Notes under the pieces: generated by a model
Databases searched by the model: none
The model's input: the letters and a program-made list of their open reading frames with translations, nothing else
Told to the model about the DNA's origin: nothing
Assembly: GCA_017415765.1 (NCBI GenBank)
Contig: JAFQED010000028.1
Span: 1 to 64,000, forward strand
DNA length: 64,000 bases
Reading direction: 5' to 3'
Source of the DNA: Desulfovibrio sp.
Lineage (GTDB): Bacteria > Desulfobacterota > Desulfovibrionia > Desulfovibrionales > Desulfovibrionaceae
Made by a program: the position numbers and the translations under genes
Part shown: positions 1 to 7,168 of the stretch, in pieces
Layout of the letters: each line of letters starts with the position of its first letter
Position numbering within the stretch: the stretch's first letter is position 1

Positions 1-1
1 A

Positions 2-1180
2 CACTTTGACATCACGGACAAAGACGGCGATGGCAATACGGATCCTGTGCTGGTGAAGGAACTGAAAATATCCTTCAAGGGTAGCTCCACCGACTTTAAC
101 GTAGGTGACAAGTTTGACATCGTACCCAAGGACGGCCTGTACTGGATAGAGCCCACCAAAGGGCCGGAAAACATTACCCCGCAAATAGACTTCAACGGCA
201 CGGATAACAAGAACCGTGTCACTGGCGGTAGCTTGGCAGCCTATTACGCCATCCGCGATGACAACTGCGGTCGCTATATGGACAAACTGGATGCGGTGGT
301 TTCCTCTCTGATCTGGGAGGTCAACCGCATCCACAGTCAGGGTACGGGCCTTGAGCATCTCACCTACTTGCAGGGCGACCAGATGGTGGAGGACAGCGCA
401 CAGCCCCTTGGATCGGCGCAATCCATCCTGCCTTTCTCGGACAGGCTCCAAAGCGGTAACGTCAACTTCCATTTTTATGATACCGAGACGGGCGATTATC
501 TTGATTCCAGTATGCTCTCTTTTGCTGGTACGGATAGCGGCAACTTTGATCCCAGCATCCACTCACTGAACAATGTGGTAGAGGCCATCAACGTTATGGA
601 GCTGGAAGACGGTACTAGGCCGCTCCATGCCAGTATCCAAGATGGTAAGCTGCTTATTGAAGTTACCACTGACAAGGTAGATTTCGCCCTTGGTGCGGAC
701 AGCAGCGGTCTGATGACCGCTCTGGGCCTGAATACCTTTTTCAGCGGGCACAATGCCGATACTCTGGCCGTGAACACACAGGTACATTCCAATGTGAACT
801 TGGTGGCGGCCGGGCAGGTCAACGGGCAGTTCCAGACCAACGTGGGCGATAATATCAGTGCGGTTCAGATTGGCGCGCTCTCCGACAAGAATGTGACCAT
901 CACCACCTTCTGGCATATAGAGACGCAACAAAGCCTCAACGAATACTATGCCAACCTCGTCACCACCGTGGGTGCAGACAGGCGGCGTTCTGCCACCAAT
1001 GCCGAATACCACGGCACGCTTACTGCTGACCTTGAGGAGCGTGTGGCTTCTGTTTCTGGCGTGAACATGGACGAGGAAATGAGCAATCTCATCAAGTTCC
1101 AACATTCCTACACAGCGGCGGCCAAGATGATAACCACCGCCGACCAGATGCTGCAAACCCTGCTGGGCCTGAAGCAGTAG
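2..1180 (+). CDS. flgK: Flagellar hook-associated protein 1 FlgK, C-terminal part (5' end outside window)
   Basis: The reading frame is already open at base 2, so this is the 3' part of a gene that begins before the window; an internal GTG near base 47 is not a real start. FlgK forms the first junction ring between hook and filament. The last 45 residues carry the typical FlgK ending, with EEMSNLIKFQHSY followed by a helix rich in Ala, Met and Leu ending in LLGLKQ. This is the D0 coiled-coil segment. A strong AGGAGG follows the stop and serves flgL, so flgK-flgL-csrA-fliW read as one unit. About 390 residues are visible; the N-terminal D0/D1 part is missing. Confidence 0.9.
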   Translation, partial: HFDITDKDGDGNTDPVLVKELKISFKGSSTDFNVGDKFDIVPKDGLYWIEPTKGPENITPQIDFNGTDNKNRVTGGSLAAYYAIRDDNCGRYMDKLDAVVSSLIWEVNRIHSQGTGLEHLTYLQGDQMVEDSAQPLGSAQSILPFSDRLQSGNVNFHFYDTETGDYLDSSMLSFAGTDSGNFDPSIHSLNNVVEAINVMELEDGTRPLHASIQDGKLLIEVTTDKVDFALGADSSGLMTALGLNTFFSGHNADTLAVNTQVHSNVNLVAAGQVNGQFQTNVGDNISAVQIGALSDKNVTITTFWHIETQQSLNEYYANLVTTVGADRRRSATNAEYHGTLTADLEERVASVSGVNMDEEMSNLIKFQHSYTAAAKMITTADQMLQTLLGLKQ

Positions 1181-1193
1181 GCAAGGAGGACGT

Positions 1194-2792
1194 ATGGCCA
1201 TTCGCGTCACCCAAAGCACCATGTATAACAGCATGGTCAGCCAGATGCAGAAGAACCTTTCTGACTACATGGCCAGTAATGAGCAGGGGGCCACCCAGAA
1301 GCGCATCAACCGCCCTTCTGACGACCCGGCAGGTACCTATCGCGTCCTGACCAGCCGCAACACCATTGCCGACATAGAACAGCGCAAGACCAATGCCGAT
1401 ACGGCACTGGGCTGGCTGCAACTGACCGATAATGTGCTGGCGACGCAAGTTCCCAATGTCATTACCGGGCTGAAAAGCCTTGCCGAACAGGCATCTACCG
1501 GCACCTATACTGCCGAGCAGCGCAAGCTGATGGCAGACGAGGCCCGCGCCTACTGGGGGCAGTTGCTCAACCTTGCCAATACCGAATTTGAGGGTAGGCA
1601 GCTTTTTGCCGGGCATCGCTATGACAAGAGTGCCTTTGAGGAAGGCATGGGCATCACCACCTGGGATGAGGGCTGGGAAGATAATCTGAACGCCGGGTAT
1701 GCCTCTGTTACGGGAACCTCGCCAGAGACGATTATGGTGCAGTTTACTGGTGGCGGCGGTGATATTGTTGTTGATACAACATATCGTTGGTCAAATGACG
1801 GCGGGAAAACGTGGGACAATCAAGGGAAAGTCTCTCGCAATGCGGTCACCAATGACCTAGAATTGACAGCTGGTGGCACAATCATATCGCTCAAGACCAG
1901 AAAAGACCCCAACGATACTACGGATACCATAGAGTGGAGTACCGAAGCCTATGACGAGGCACTCAACACCAGTGCCAATAACGGCACAACCCTCTATATT
2001 CGTCCCGGAGCTTACTATCAGGGCGACCACAAGGATCCACCGCCGGACGTGACTATCATGACAGGCCCCGCTGATCTTCCGGTCAAAGCCGTTGGTGATT
2101 TTGGAACCAATGTGCTGGTGCGCATGGATGAAGCTGTAAACTTGGAATCTAACGGACAACCATTCACTTGGTCCTACAGCACTGATGGAGGGGCCAACTG
2201 GATTACAGCCAAGGGACAAACCAGCGGAGATCCTGCGAACAATATCGCTACACTGCGCCTGCCCATTCCTGGAGGCTATCTGGAAATGGACGCCACCAAT
2301 ATAACCAATAAAACACTCAGTACTGGTACACAGGTCATGGTGCATCCCTCGCGGGCTGACCTGGAGTACGAAATTCTCGAAGACACCTATATCGACGTGA
2401 ACAACGTGGGCAAGGACGTCTTTGGCGGCATTTACAACAATGCCCCTGCGCTGGAGGGCAGCAGTAATCTTCTGGAAGTGGTAGGCAGCTTTATCGGCTA
2501 TCTGGAATGGAATAATCAGGAAGGCTGTCAACGAACTCTGGCTGCCCTGACTGCTGCCGAGGAACATATCCTCTCACAGGCGGCACGGGTTGGCGGATTG
2601 GAAAACCGCGTCTCCCTGGCGCAGGATGTGCTGGACTTCCAAAAGCTGGATCAGCAGGAACGTTTGAGCTATGTTGAAGATATTGATCTGACGGAGCTGC
2701 TGACCAGACTAACCCGGCAGCAATTGACCTATCAGACGGTTTTGCAGTCTTCGTCCATGATCATGAACTTGAGTCTTGCCAACTATGTATAA
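1194..2792 (+). CDS. flgL: Flagellar hook-associated protein 3 FlgL with an enlarged variable domain
   Basis: FlgL is the second junction protein between hook and filament. The start is fixed by AAGGAGG five bases upstream of the ATG. Residues 1-150 form the flagellin-like N-terminal coiled coil (RINRPSDDPAGTYR is the family signature around residue 37) and residues 420-532 the C-terminal coil. At 532 residues it is much longer than the roughly 300-residue enterobacterial FlgL. The extra length lies in residues 170-400, where two Asp-box-like motifs occur, SNDGGKTW at 200-207 and STDGGANW at 329-336, each followed by a similar beta-rich stretch. This suggests a duplicated surface module. Codon usage looks the same as its neighbours. 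Confidence 0.93.
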   Translation: MAIRVTQSTMYNSMVSQMQKNLSDYMASNEQGATQKRINRPSDDPAGTYRVLTSRNTIADIEQRKTNADTALGWLQLTDNVLATQVPNVITGLKSLAEQASTGTYTAEQRKLMADEARAYWGQLLNLANTEFEGRQLFAGHRYDKSAFEEGMGITTWDEGWEDNLNAGYASVTGTSPETIMVQFTGGGGDIVVDTTYRWSNDGGKTWDNQGKVSRNAVTNDLELTAGGTIISLKTRKDPNDTTDTIEWSTEAYDEALNTSANNGTTLYIRPGAYYQGDHKDPPPDVTIMTGPADLPVKAVGDFGTNVLVRMDEAVNLESNGQPFTWSYSTDGGANWITAKGQTSGDPANNIATLRLPIPGGYLEMDATNITNKTLSTGTQVMVHPSRADLEYEILEDTYIDVNNVGKDVFGGIYNNAPALEGSSNLLEVVGSFIGYLEWNNQEGCQRTLAALTAAEEHILSQAARVGGLENRVSLAQDVLDFQKLDQQERLSYVEDIDLTELLTRLTRQQLTYQTVLQSSSMIMNLSLANYV

Positions 2793-2813
2793 CCACAACG
2801 CAGCGGGCAAGCC

Positions 2814-3038
2814 ATGCTGATATTGACGCGACGCCCCGGCGAAAGCCTCTGCCTGGGCGAAAATATACGCATAACCGTGTTGGGTATGCAGGGCAAGCAG
2901 GTCAAACTGGGGCTTGATGTCCCCGCCGACATCACGGTGTACCGGGAAGAAGTGTACAAACGGGTCATTGAGGAAAATCGTCGCGCCCTTGCGGCGAGCA
3001 ACGAAGACTTCATGGTGGCAGCGGAATTATGGAACTAG
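2814..3038 (+). CDS. csrA: Carbon storage regulator CsrA
   Basis: A 74-residue RNA-binding translational regulator. It begins with the family signature [15 protein letters not shown] and contains the conserved VKLGLDVP segment around residues 31-38. CsrA binds GGA motifs in leaders, in motile bacteria typically that of flagellin mRNA. The gene lies 21 bases after flgL with no convincing Shine-Dalgarno sequence, and its last 10 bases overlap fliW, so translation is probably coupled on both sides. This csrA-fliW pairing is the usual arrangement in flagellated deltaproteobacteria and firmicutes. Confidence 0.96.
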   Translation: MLILTRRPGESLCLGENIRITVLGMQGKQVKLGLDVPADITVYREEVYKRVIEENRRALAASNEDFMVAAELWN

Positions 3039-3538
3039 AACACGAAGTAGAAATTGACACCCGCCTCGGCCGACGCGTCATTGATACGGGTAAGGTCATC
3101 CACTTCCCCCACGGACTCATCGGGCTTGAGAGCGAACGGGAGTTTATCCTCCTGCAAATCCGTCCCGAAGCTCCGCTGCTCATTCTGCAAAGCGTCCACA
3201 ACCCCTTGGTAGGTCTGCTGGTGGCAGACCCCTACAGCTTTATGGAGGCATATACGGTCAACGCCTCCGAGGCAGAAATACAACAGCTTCAGGTAAACCA
3301 GCTGGAAGATGCCGCCGTACTGGTCACTGTCTCTATCCCGGCCGGGCAGCCGCAGGATGCCACCCTCAACCTTACCGGGCCAATCTTTATCAATCACGAG
3401 GCCCGCATCGGTTTGCAGATCCCGCAAAATATAGATGGCCCTGCTCAGTTCAGTATGCACACAGCGATGGGCAAGGTACAGGAGAAGCCTTCTCCCTCCT
3501 CTGCCGGGCAAATGCCCCCAGAACATCGCAATGCCTGA
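3029..3538 (+). CDS. fliW: Flagellar assembly factor FliW
   Basis: FliW binds CsrA and, in other bacteria, also flagellin, releasing CsrA when flagellin is exported. The 169-residue protein has the family pattern near the N-terminus (the FPHGLIGLE stretch at about residues 27-35) and the [13 protein letters not shown] region near the C-terminus, here [10 protein letters not shown]. It starts inside csrA (10-base overlap), which fits stoichiometric coupling of regulator and antagonist. An intrinsic terminator follows the stop by 26 bases and closes the flgK-flgL-csrA-fliW unit. Confidence 0.94.
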   Translation: MELEHEVEIDTRLGRRVIDTGKVIHFPHGLIGLESEREFILLQIRPEAPLLILQSVHNPLVGLLVADPYSFMEAYTVNASEAEIQQLQVNQLEDAAVLVTVSIPAGQPQDATLNLTGPIFINHEARIGLQIPQNIDGPAQFSMHTAMGKVQEKPSPSSAGQMPPEHRNA

Positions 3539-3564
3539 TTCTGCTCAAGTGTACACCATTTTAT

Positions 3565-3590
3565 AACCGCTCTGCTCCGTTGGAGCGGTT
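3565..3590 (+). terminator. Intrinsic terminator after fliW
   Basis: The arms AACCGCTC (3565-3572) and GAGCGGTT (3583-3590) pair perfectly and are followed by TTCCTTT on the + strand. It lies 26 bases after the fliW stop. Confidence 0.75.
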
Positions 3591-3599
3591 TTCCTTTGT

Positions 3600-3634
3600 A
3601 GAGCGAAATGCCATTGAAAATGGTATTTCGCTCT
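3600..3634 (+). repeat. REP-like palindromic repeat, copy 1
   Basis: A 35-base near-perfect palindrome. The left arm runs AGAGCGAAATGCCATT, the loop is GAA, and the right arm pairs along all 16 positions with one G-T wobble. Related palindromes occur at 14183-14219 and 25197-25229, all in intergenic space just beyond gene ends. The three share an AGAGC outer end and a core containing TGCCATT. It lies directly behind the fliW terminator. Confidence 0.65.
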
Positions 3635-3703
3635 AACTCCAAAATGTTATCTGGGCTGCCCCAAAGTACTGGTTGACGCTACCGGAGAAACAGCCGCCTT
3701 CCC

Positions 3704-4267
3704 TTATCCTCCGGCCCAGCGTTGACACAAGTTGTTTTCTATACCCATCTGATCCAGTACACGTCCGGCAAAGTGTCTGGCCTGTGCGGACAGATCATAT
3801 TGCCCGATATAGAATGCTGGGCAGAAAGGCATGACAATGCCCCCAGCCTCGCAAACCCTCTGCATATTTTTGAGATGGATAAGGCTCAGAGGTGTCTCAC
3901 GCGGGGAGAGAACCAGCGGGCGGCGTTCCTTGAGACAAACATCTGCCACACGATGGAGCAGATTCTGTCCTGTCCCCAGGGCAATGCAAGCCAGGGTACT
4001 CATAGAGCAGGGACAGACCAGCATACCGTCATGCTGCCACGAGCCACTGGCAGGCCCCGCAGCCATATCCGCAGGGTCATACACATGCCGGGCACAGGCA
4101 TGGAGTTCCTCCTCCCGTATCGCGCCCTCTGCGTGCAGCACACTACGCGCCCCTGCCGAAACTACCAGATGCACCTCCAGTTTCGGCACTTCTGCCAGCG
4201 CACGCAGCACGGCAAAAATCAAGGGCATACCACTGGCACCGCTGACCCCTACAACTATTCTGGGCAT
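3704..4267 (-). CDS. ubiX: UbiX-family flavin prenyltransferase
   Basis: A 187-residue flavoprotein of the UbiX/Pad1 family, which prenylates FMN to make the cofactor of UbiD-type decarboxylases. The N-terminal GVSGASG loop (residues 7-13) binds the flavin phosphate, and the stretch CSMSTLACIALGTGQNLLHR followed by LVLSPRETPLS is characteristic. The start has GGGGGA seven bases upstream. It lies downstream of the rubredoxin gene, separated by a perfect hairpin, and no ubiD is visible in the window. Its role may be in menaquinone synthesis or another decarboxylation; this is inference. Confidence 0.88.
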   Translation of the reverse strand: MPRIVVGVSGASGMPLIFAVLRALAEVPKLEVHLVVSAGARSVLHAEGAIREEELHACARHVYDPADMAAGPASGSWQHDGMLVCPCSMSTLACIALGTGQNLLHRVADVCLKERRPLVLSPRETPLSLIHLKNMQRVCEAGGIVMPFCPAFYIGQYDLSAQARHFAGRVLDQMGIENNLCQRWAGG

Positions 4268-4282
4268 GCTTCCCCCAAAGCA

Positions 4283-4310
4283 AGAGTGCCGCCCTTGTTG
4301 GCGGCACTCT
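4283..4310 (-). terminator. Hairpin between rubredoxin and ubiX
   Basis: An 11-bp perfect stem (AGAGTGCCGCC and its complement) with a 6-base loop lies just downstream of the rubredoxin stop on the minus strand. The following tract (GCTTTGGGG) is only weakly T-rich, so it may be an attenuator, an RNA-stabilising hairpin or a poor terminator, with ubiX starting 16 bases later. Confidence 0.55.
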
Positions 4311-4318
4311 GAGTTGCA

Positions 4319-4507
4319 TCAGCTTTCGTCACTCAAACGGCGAAAGGCTTTTTTCCCGGCACCGCAAACCGGACAGTGCCAATCGTCGGGCAAGTCCTCA
4401 AAACGGGTACCAGCGGGTATCTTGTGGCGTTTGTCACCACGGTCAGGATCATAAACGTAACCACAGTTGACCATTTGGCAGCGCCACATATTTTCTGCGT
4501 CAGCCAT
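4319..4507 (-). CDS. Type-2 rubredoxin (C-x4-C variant)
   Basis: A 62-residue mononuclear iron electron carrier. The first iron-ligand pair is C10 and C15 with four residues between them ([12 protein letters not shown]) instead of the usual two, and the second is CPVCGAGK. D. desulfuricans Rd-2 is known for this enlarged first loop and for being encoded with bacterioferritin. Here it follows the bacterioferritin gene by 59 bases on the same strand, with an excellent AGGAGG before the ATG. The likely role is electron donor to bacterioferritin for iron release or oxygen/peroxide reduction. Confidence 0.93.
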   Translation of the reverse strand: MADAENMWRCQMVNCGYVYDPDRGDKRHKIPAGTRFEDLPDDWHCPVCGAGKKAFRRLSDES

Positions 4508-4566
4508 AGATTCCTCCTGAAAAATTTTTCCTGTACGCTTGCGCTTTGGTACAAAGGCCCGTCGCT

Positions 4567-5106
4567 CTAGGCATCAGCGGAGTCGGCATTTGTCACAAAG
4601 CCCTTGGAGGGGCCAGTACTGGAAGGAGTACCGGCAATCTTGGCCAGATAGGTGGGGCCAAGATTCTTGATATGCCCGGCAGTGTTGTCATAGTAATTCA
4701 TATGGGCCTGTTCTTCGTCAACAATGCGTTCAAAGAGACGGGCAGAAATGATGTCACCCGCGTCCATACAGACCTTGATGAACTGGTTGTAAGCATAGAT
4801 GGTATCATCTTCACGGGCGGCATCGTTGACATATATGTCAAGTACAGCCTCGCCGGTCTTGACCTTGCCAGCTTTTTCCACAGTAGGCTCGCCACCCAGT
4901 TCCTTGATGCGTTCGGCAAAGCTTTCTGCATGACGCATTTCGTCAATGGCAATGAGCTTCATGTTTGCCGCCAGCTCGCCATAGTCCTGATCGTCCAGGC
5001 TGTAATGCTGATTCATATACTGATGGATGGCATGCAGCTCCATGCTGCGGGCCTTGTTCAGAACCTCGATGACCTTAGCCTTGTTTGCTTCTTTTTCAGC
5101 TGTCAT
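4567..5106 (-). CDS. bfr: Bacterioferritin
   Basis: The ATG at 5106 is chosen because CAGGAGG lies directly upstream; a longer in-frame extension to 5163 has no ribosome-binding site. The resulting protein has 179 residues, the length of the D. desulfuricans bacterioferritin. The diiron ligands fall at E23, E56, H59, E99, E132 and H135, and M57 is the haem ligand, all matching that protein, which is known to carry iron-coproporphyrin III. It stores iron as a 24-mer and detoxifies peroxide. It sits between a PerR/Fur gene and rubredoxin on the same strand, consistent with an oxidative-stress and iron unit. Confidence 0.95.
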   Translation of the reverse strand: MTAEKEANKAKVIEVLNKARSMELHAIHQYMNQHYSLDDQDYGELAANMKLIAIDEMRHAESFAERIKELGGEPTVEKAGKVKTGEAVLDIYVNDAAREDDTIYAYNQFIKVCMDAGDIISARLFERIVDEEQAHMNYYDNTAGHIKNLGPTYLAKIAGTPSSTGPSKGFVTNADSADA

Positions 5107-5221
5107 GGGAATCCTCCTGCAGTATTTTTGCGCTCTGCTGTCGCCAGAAAATGCTTTTTTCAAAGGCAGTGTTCACTAACGGATCTGGCGATACGCTCTG
5201 TGCAAAAGTAAACCTATTGTC

Positions 5222-5255
5222 AAAAAAGGCAAGGGAGACGGCGCACCCGTCCCCC
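5222..5255 (-). terminator. Intrinsic terminator after perR
   Basis: On the minus strand a GC-rich stem (GGGGACGG paired with CCGTCTCCC, one bulge; 5233-5255) is followed by TTGCCTTTTTTG. It separates perR from the bacterioferritin-rubredoxin unit, so bfr probably has its own promoter in the remaining 115 bases, which I could not identify with confidence. Confidence 0.65.
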
Positions 5256-5283
5256 TGGTTTCACATTTTTTTGTATGAGTAGG

Positions 5284-5691
5284 CTATTGCAATCCGGCCT
5301 GGCGGGATGCACAGGCATCGCACAGGCCATCAAACTCTACTCGCGCATTGTGGATGGCAGAAAAACCCTCTACTGTCATCTCGTCAAAATCCGGAGTTGG
5401 CAAAGGGGGCATCACATCGCCAATACAACCGCAGGATACGCAGCGTACATGCTGATGATGGTGCATATTGCCGTCAAAGCGTTTGATGGTTCCTGCGGAC
5501 TCCAGTCGACGGATTTCACCACTGTCAGCCAAAAAATCAAGATTGCGATACACAGTACCAAGACTGATACGAGGCAGACGTTCACGCACGATGCTGTACA
5601 GCTCGTCTGCTGTGGGGTGACTCCTGCTTTTGCGGAGTTCTTCCAAAATCACGGCCCGCTGCCGTGTCATTCTGGTTTGAATCTGAGACAT
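5284..5691 (-). CDS. perR: Fur/PerR-family transcriptional regulator
   Basis: A 135-residue metalloregulator; the ATG at 5691 follows GGGAGCTACGA. The N-terminal winged helix contains the family signature ISLGTVYRNLDFLADSG (about residues 44-60). The metal-binding part has HHHQHVRC and two CxxC pairs, CVSC and CDAC, for the structural zinc. The compact length and position near bacterioferritin point to PerR (peroxide sensing) over Fur, but the sequence alone does not settle it. A sigma-70 promoter and a palindrome at the predicted transcription start suggest autoregulation. Confidence 0.87.
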   Translation of the reverse strand: MSQIQTRMTRQRAVILEELRKSRSHPTADELYSIVRERLPRISLGTVYRNLDFLADSGEIRRLESAGTIKRFDGNMHHHQHVRCVSCGCIGDVMPPLPTPDFDEMTVEGFSAIHNARVEFDGLCDACASRQAGLQ

Positions 5692-5698
5692 TCGTAGC

Positions 5699-5713
5699 TC
5701 CCAATGTTTGGGA
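5699..5713. promoter_or_regulatory. Perfect palindrome over the perR transcription start and ribosome-binding site
   Basis: TCCCAATGTTTGGGA has 6-bp arms and a 3-base centre. It covers the predicted +1 of the promoter at 5715-5743 and ends at the GGGAG used for translation. It could be an operator or an RNA hairpin that hides the ribosome-binding site. It does not match the AT-rich classical Fur/PerR box. Confidence 0.5.
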
Positions 5714-5714
5714 A

Positions 5715-5743
5715 ATATTATTGTTATCACAGTGCTTTGTCAA
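5715..5743 (-). promoter_or_regulatory. Sigma-70 promoter of perR
   Basis: On the minus strand TTGACA (5738-5743) and TAATAT (5715-5720) are separated by exactly 17 bases, upstream of perR and just after the glycerate kinase stop codon. The predicted start of transcription is near 5708. Confidence 0.75.
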
Positions 5744-5746
5744 CTC

Positions 5747-7081
5747 TCAATAAGCAGACAGATTGTCATCCTCTGTTACAAGCAAGATTGCCAAGTCCAT
5801 CACATTGGTCCTGGTCGGCCCGGTCAGCAGGATGTCACCCGAACATTTCAAAGCGGCATTACTGTCATTTTTTTCCAGAAAAGCAGTGGCCGCAGTATGC
5901 CCGCCCATGCGCATCGTGCTGTCCGCAAAGGCATAACCGCCAGCAGCATCCGTAGGGCCGTCAGTCCCATCAGTACCGGCAAAAAGGGCACAAATCCCCT
6001 TGTTCCCCTCAAGGGCCAAGGCTGCCGCCAACGCCATCTCCTGATTGCGCCCTCCCAGGCCGTTTCCTTTGATGGTCACAGTAGTCTCCCCACCGGCCAG
6101 AAGGCAGAAACGCTTTCGCTTGGCCTGTTGTTGCCACAGCTTGGCTGTTGCCACCAATTCAGCGGCCTTAAGACGGGCCTCACCAGTCATGCGATCTGTC
6201 AGGATAACTGGTTCATAACCGGCCTCGCTTGCCGCAAGGGCAGCAGCATCCAGGGCCTGTTTATTGGTGGCGGCAAGAACATTGAGCACACGTCCGAAAA
6301 GGAGATCGCCTGGCTTGGGGGTCTCTGGCAACTGTCCTGTCAGTCCCTCTGCCAATCGCTGACGCACAGATCCAGGCAAACGATTCTCCAGTCCGAACTG
6401 GTTTATAATGTGCTGGCAGTCAGCAAAGGTTGACGGATCAGGGGCAGTTGGCCCAGACGCGATCACATCCAGCGGGTCTCCAACCACATCGGACACAATG
6501 ATGCTGCACACTTCTGCGCCGTTGGCCGCACGCGCAAGCTGGCCTCCTCCGAAAGAGGAAAGGTGCTTACGCACGGCATTAAGTTGCTGGATGGTAGCAC
6601 CACACTCCAGCAGTAAGCGTGTTGTCTCCTGCAAATCTGCCAAAGTCAGCTTATCGGCCGGCGCAGGTGTCAGCGCACTGGCTCCGCCGGTGAGCAAACA
6701 AATCAGCAGATCGTCCGGCCCACAGGCAGCAGCCAGGCGCAATAATTCTGCTGTGGCCGTAACCCCGTTGGCATCCGGTACGGGATGTCCTGCCTCAAGC
6801 TGACGGATACGTTCCAGCGGCAAACCATGCCCGTACTTGACCACCACCAGCCCCTCGTGCAGCCAGCCTCCTAACAAGTTTTCTACGGCATGGGCCATAG
6901 GGGCTACTCCCTTACCTGCGCCCAGCACCCGCACCATGCGGCCTTGCAGCTGCCAGCGTTGTGCATCGGCGTACAGCCAGCCATTGTCCAGCCGCAGATG
7001 GCGCAGCAGGGCATTGTCCGGGGCCACTGCCGCAAGAGCAGCATCAAATATATTTTTGAGGACAGTACGCATATGCAGCAT
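5747..7081 (-). CDS. Glycerate 2-kinase (GckA/TtuD family, MOFRL domain)
   Basis: A 444-residue protein of the DUF4147-MOFRL family that phosphorylates D-glycerate to 2-phosphoglycerate. The glycine-rich motif GAGKGVAPMA lies near residue 54, LLTGGASAL near 130, the KHLSSFGGGQLA stretch near 168, and the C-terminal MOFRL part has AGGETTV, GGRNQEMALA and GTDGTDGPTDAAG. The ATG follows GGAGGTAGATC. It is separated from the upstream FmdE-like gene by a terminator and reads toward perR, which has its own promoter. The substrate could also be hydroxypyruvate-derived glycerate from a serine or glycolate route; none is visible here. Confidence 0.88.
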   Translation of the reverse strand: MLHMRTVLKNIFDAALAAVAPDNALLRHLRLDNGWLYADAQRWQLQGRMVRVLGAGKGVAPMAHAVENLLGGWLHEGLVVVKYGHGLPLERIRQLEAGHPVPDANGVTATAELLRLAAACGPDDLLICLLTGGASALTPAPADKLTLADLQETTRLLLECGATIQQLNAVRKHLSSFGGGQLARAANGAEVCSIIVSDVVGDPLDVIASGPTAPDPSTFADCQHIINQFGLENRLPGSVRQRLAEGLTGQLPETPKPGDLLFGRVLNVLAATNKQALDAAALAASEAGYEPVILTDRMTGEARLKAAELVATAKLWQQQAKRKRFCLLAGGETTVTIKGNGLGGRNQEMALAAALALEGNKGICALFAGTDGTDGPTDAAGGYAFADSTMRMGGHTAATAFLEKNDSNAALKCSGDILLTGPTRTNVMDLAILLVTEDDNLSAY

Positions 7082-7104
7082 GATCTACCTCCACTCTTTC
7101 ATAG

Positions 7105-7143
7105 TAAAAAGAGGGGTATGCCATTTGCATTGGCATCCCCCTC
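7105..7143 (-). terminator. Intrinsic terminator after the FmdE-MoCF gene
   Basis: On the minus strand GGGGATGCCA and TGGCATACCCC pair with one bulged base and a 7-base loop, followed by TCTTTTTAC. It ends the nap/FmdE transcription unit before the glycerate kinase gene. Confidence 0.75.
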
Positions 7144-7168
7144 CCAACAAAATTGTCTATACCAAGCC

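Noticed and set aside
5107..5163. N-terminal extension of bacterioferritin
   Set aside because: The inner ATG has CAGGAGG and gives the known 179-residue protein; the extension has neither signal nor homology.
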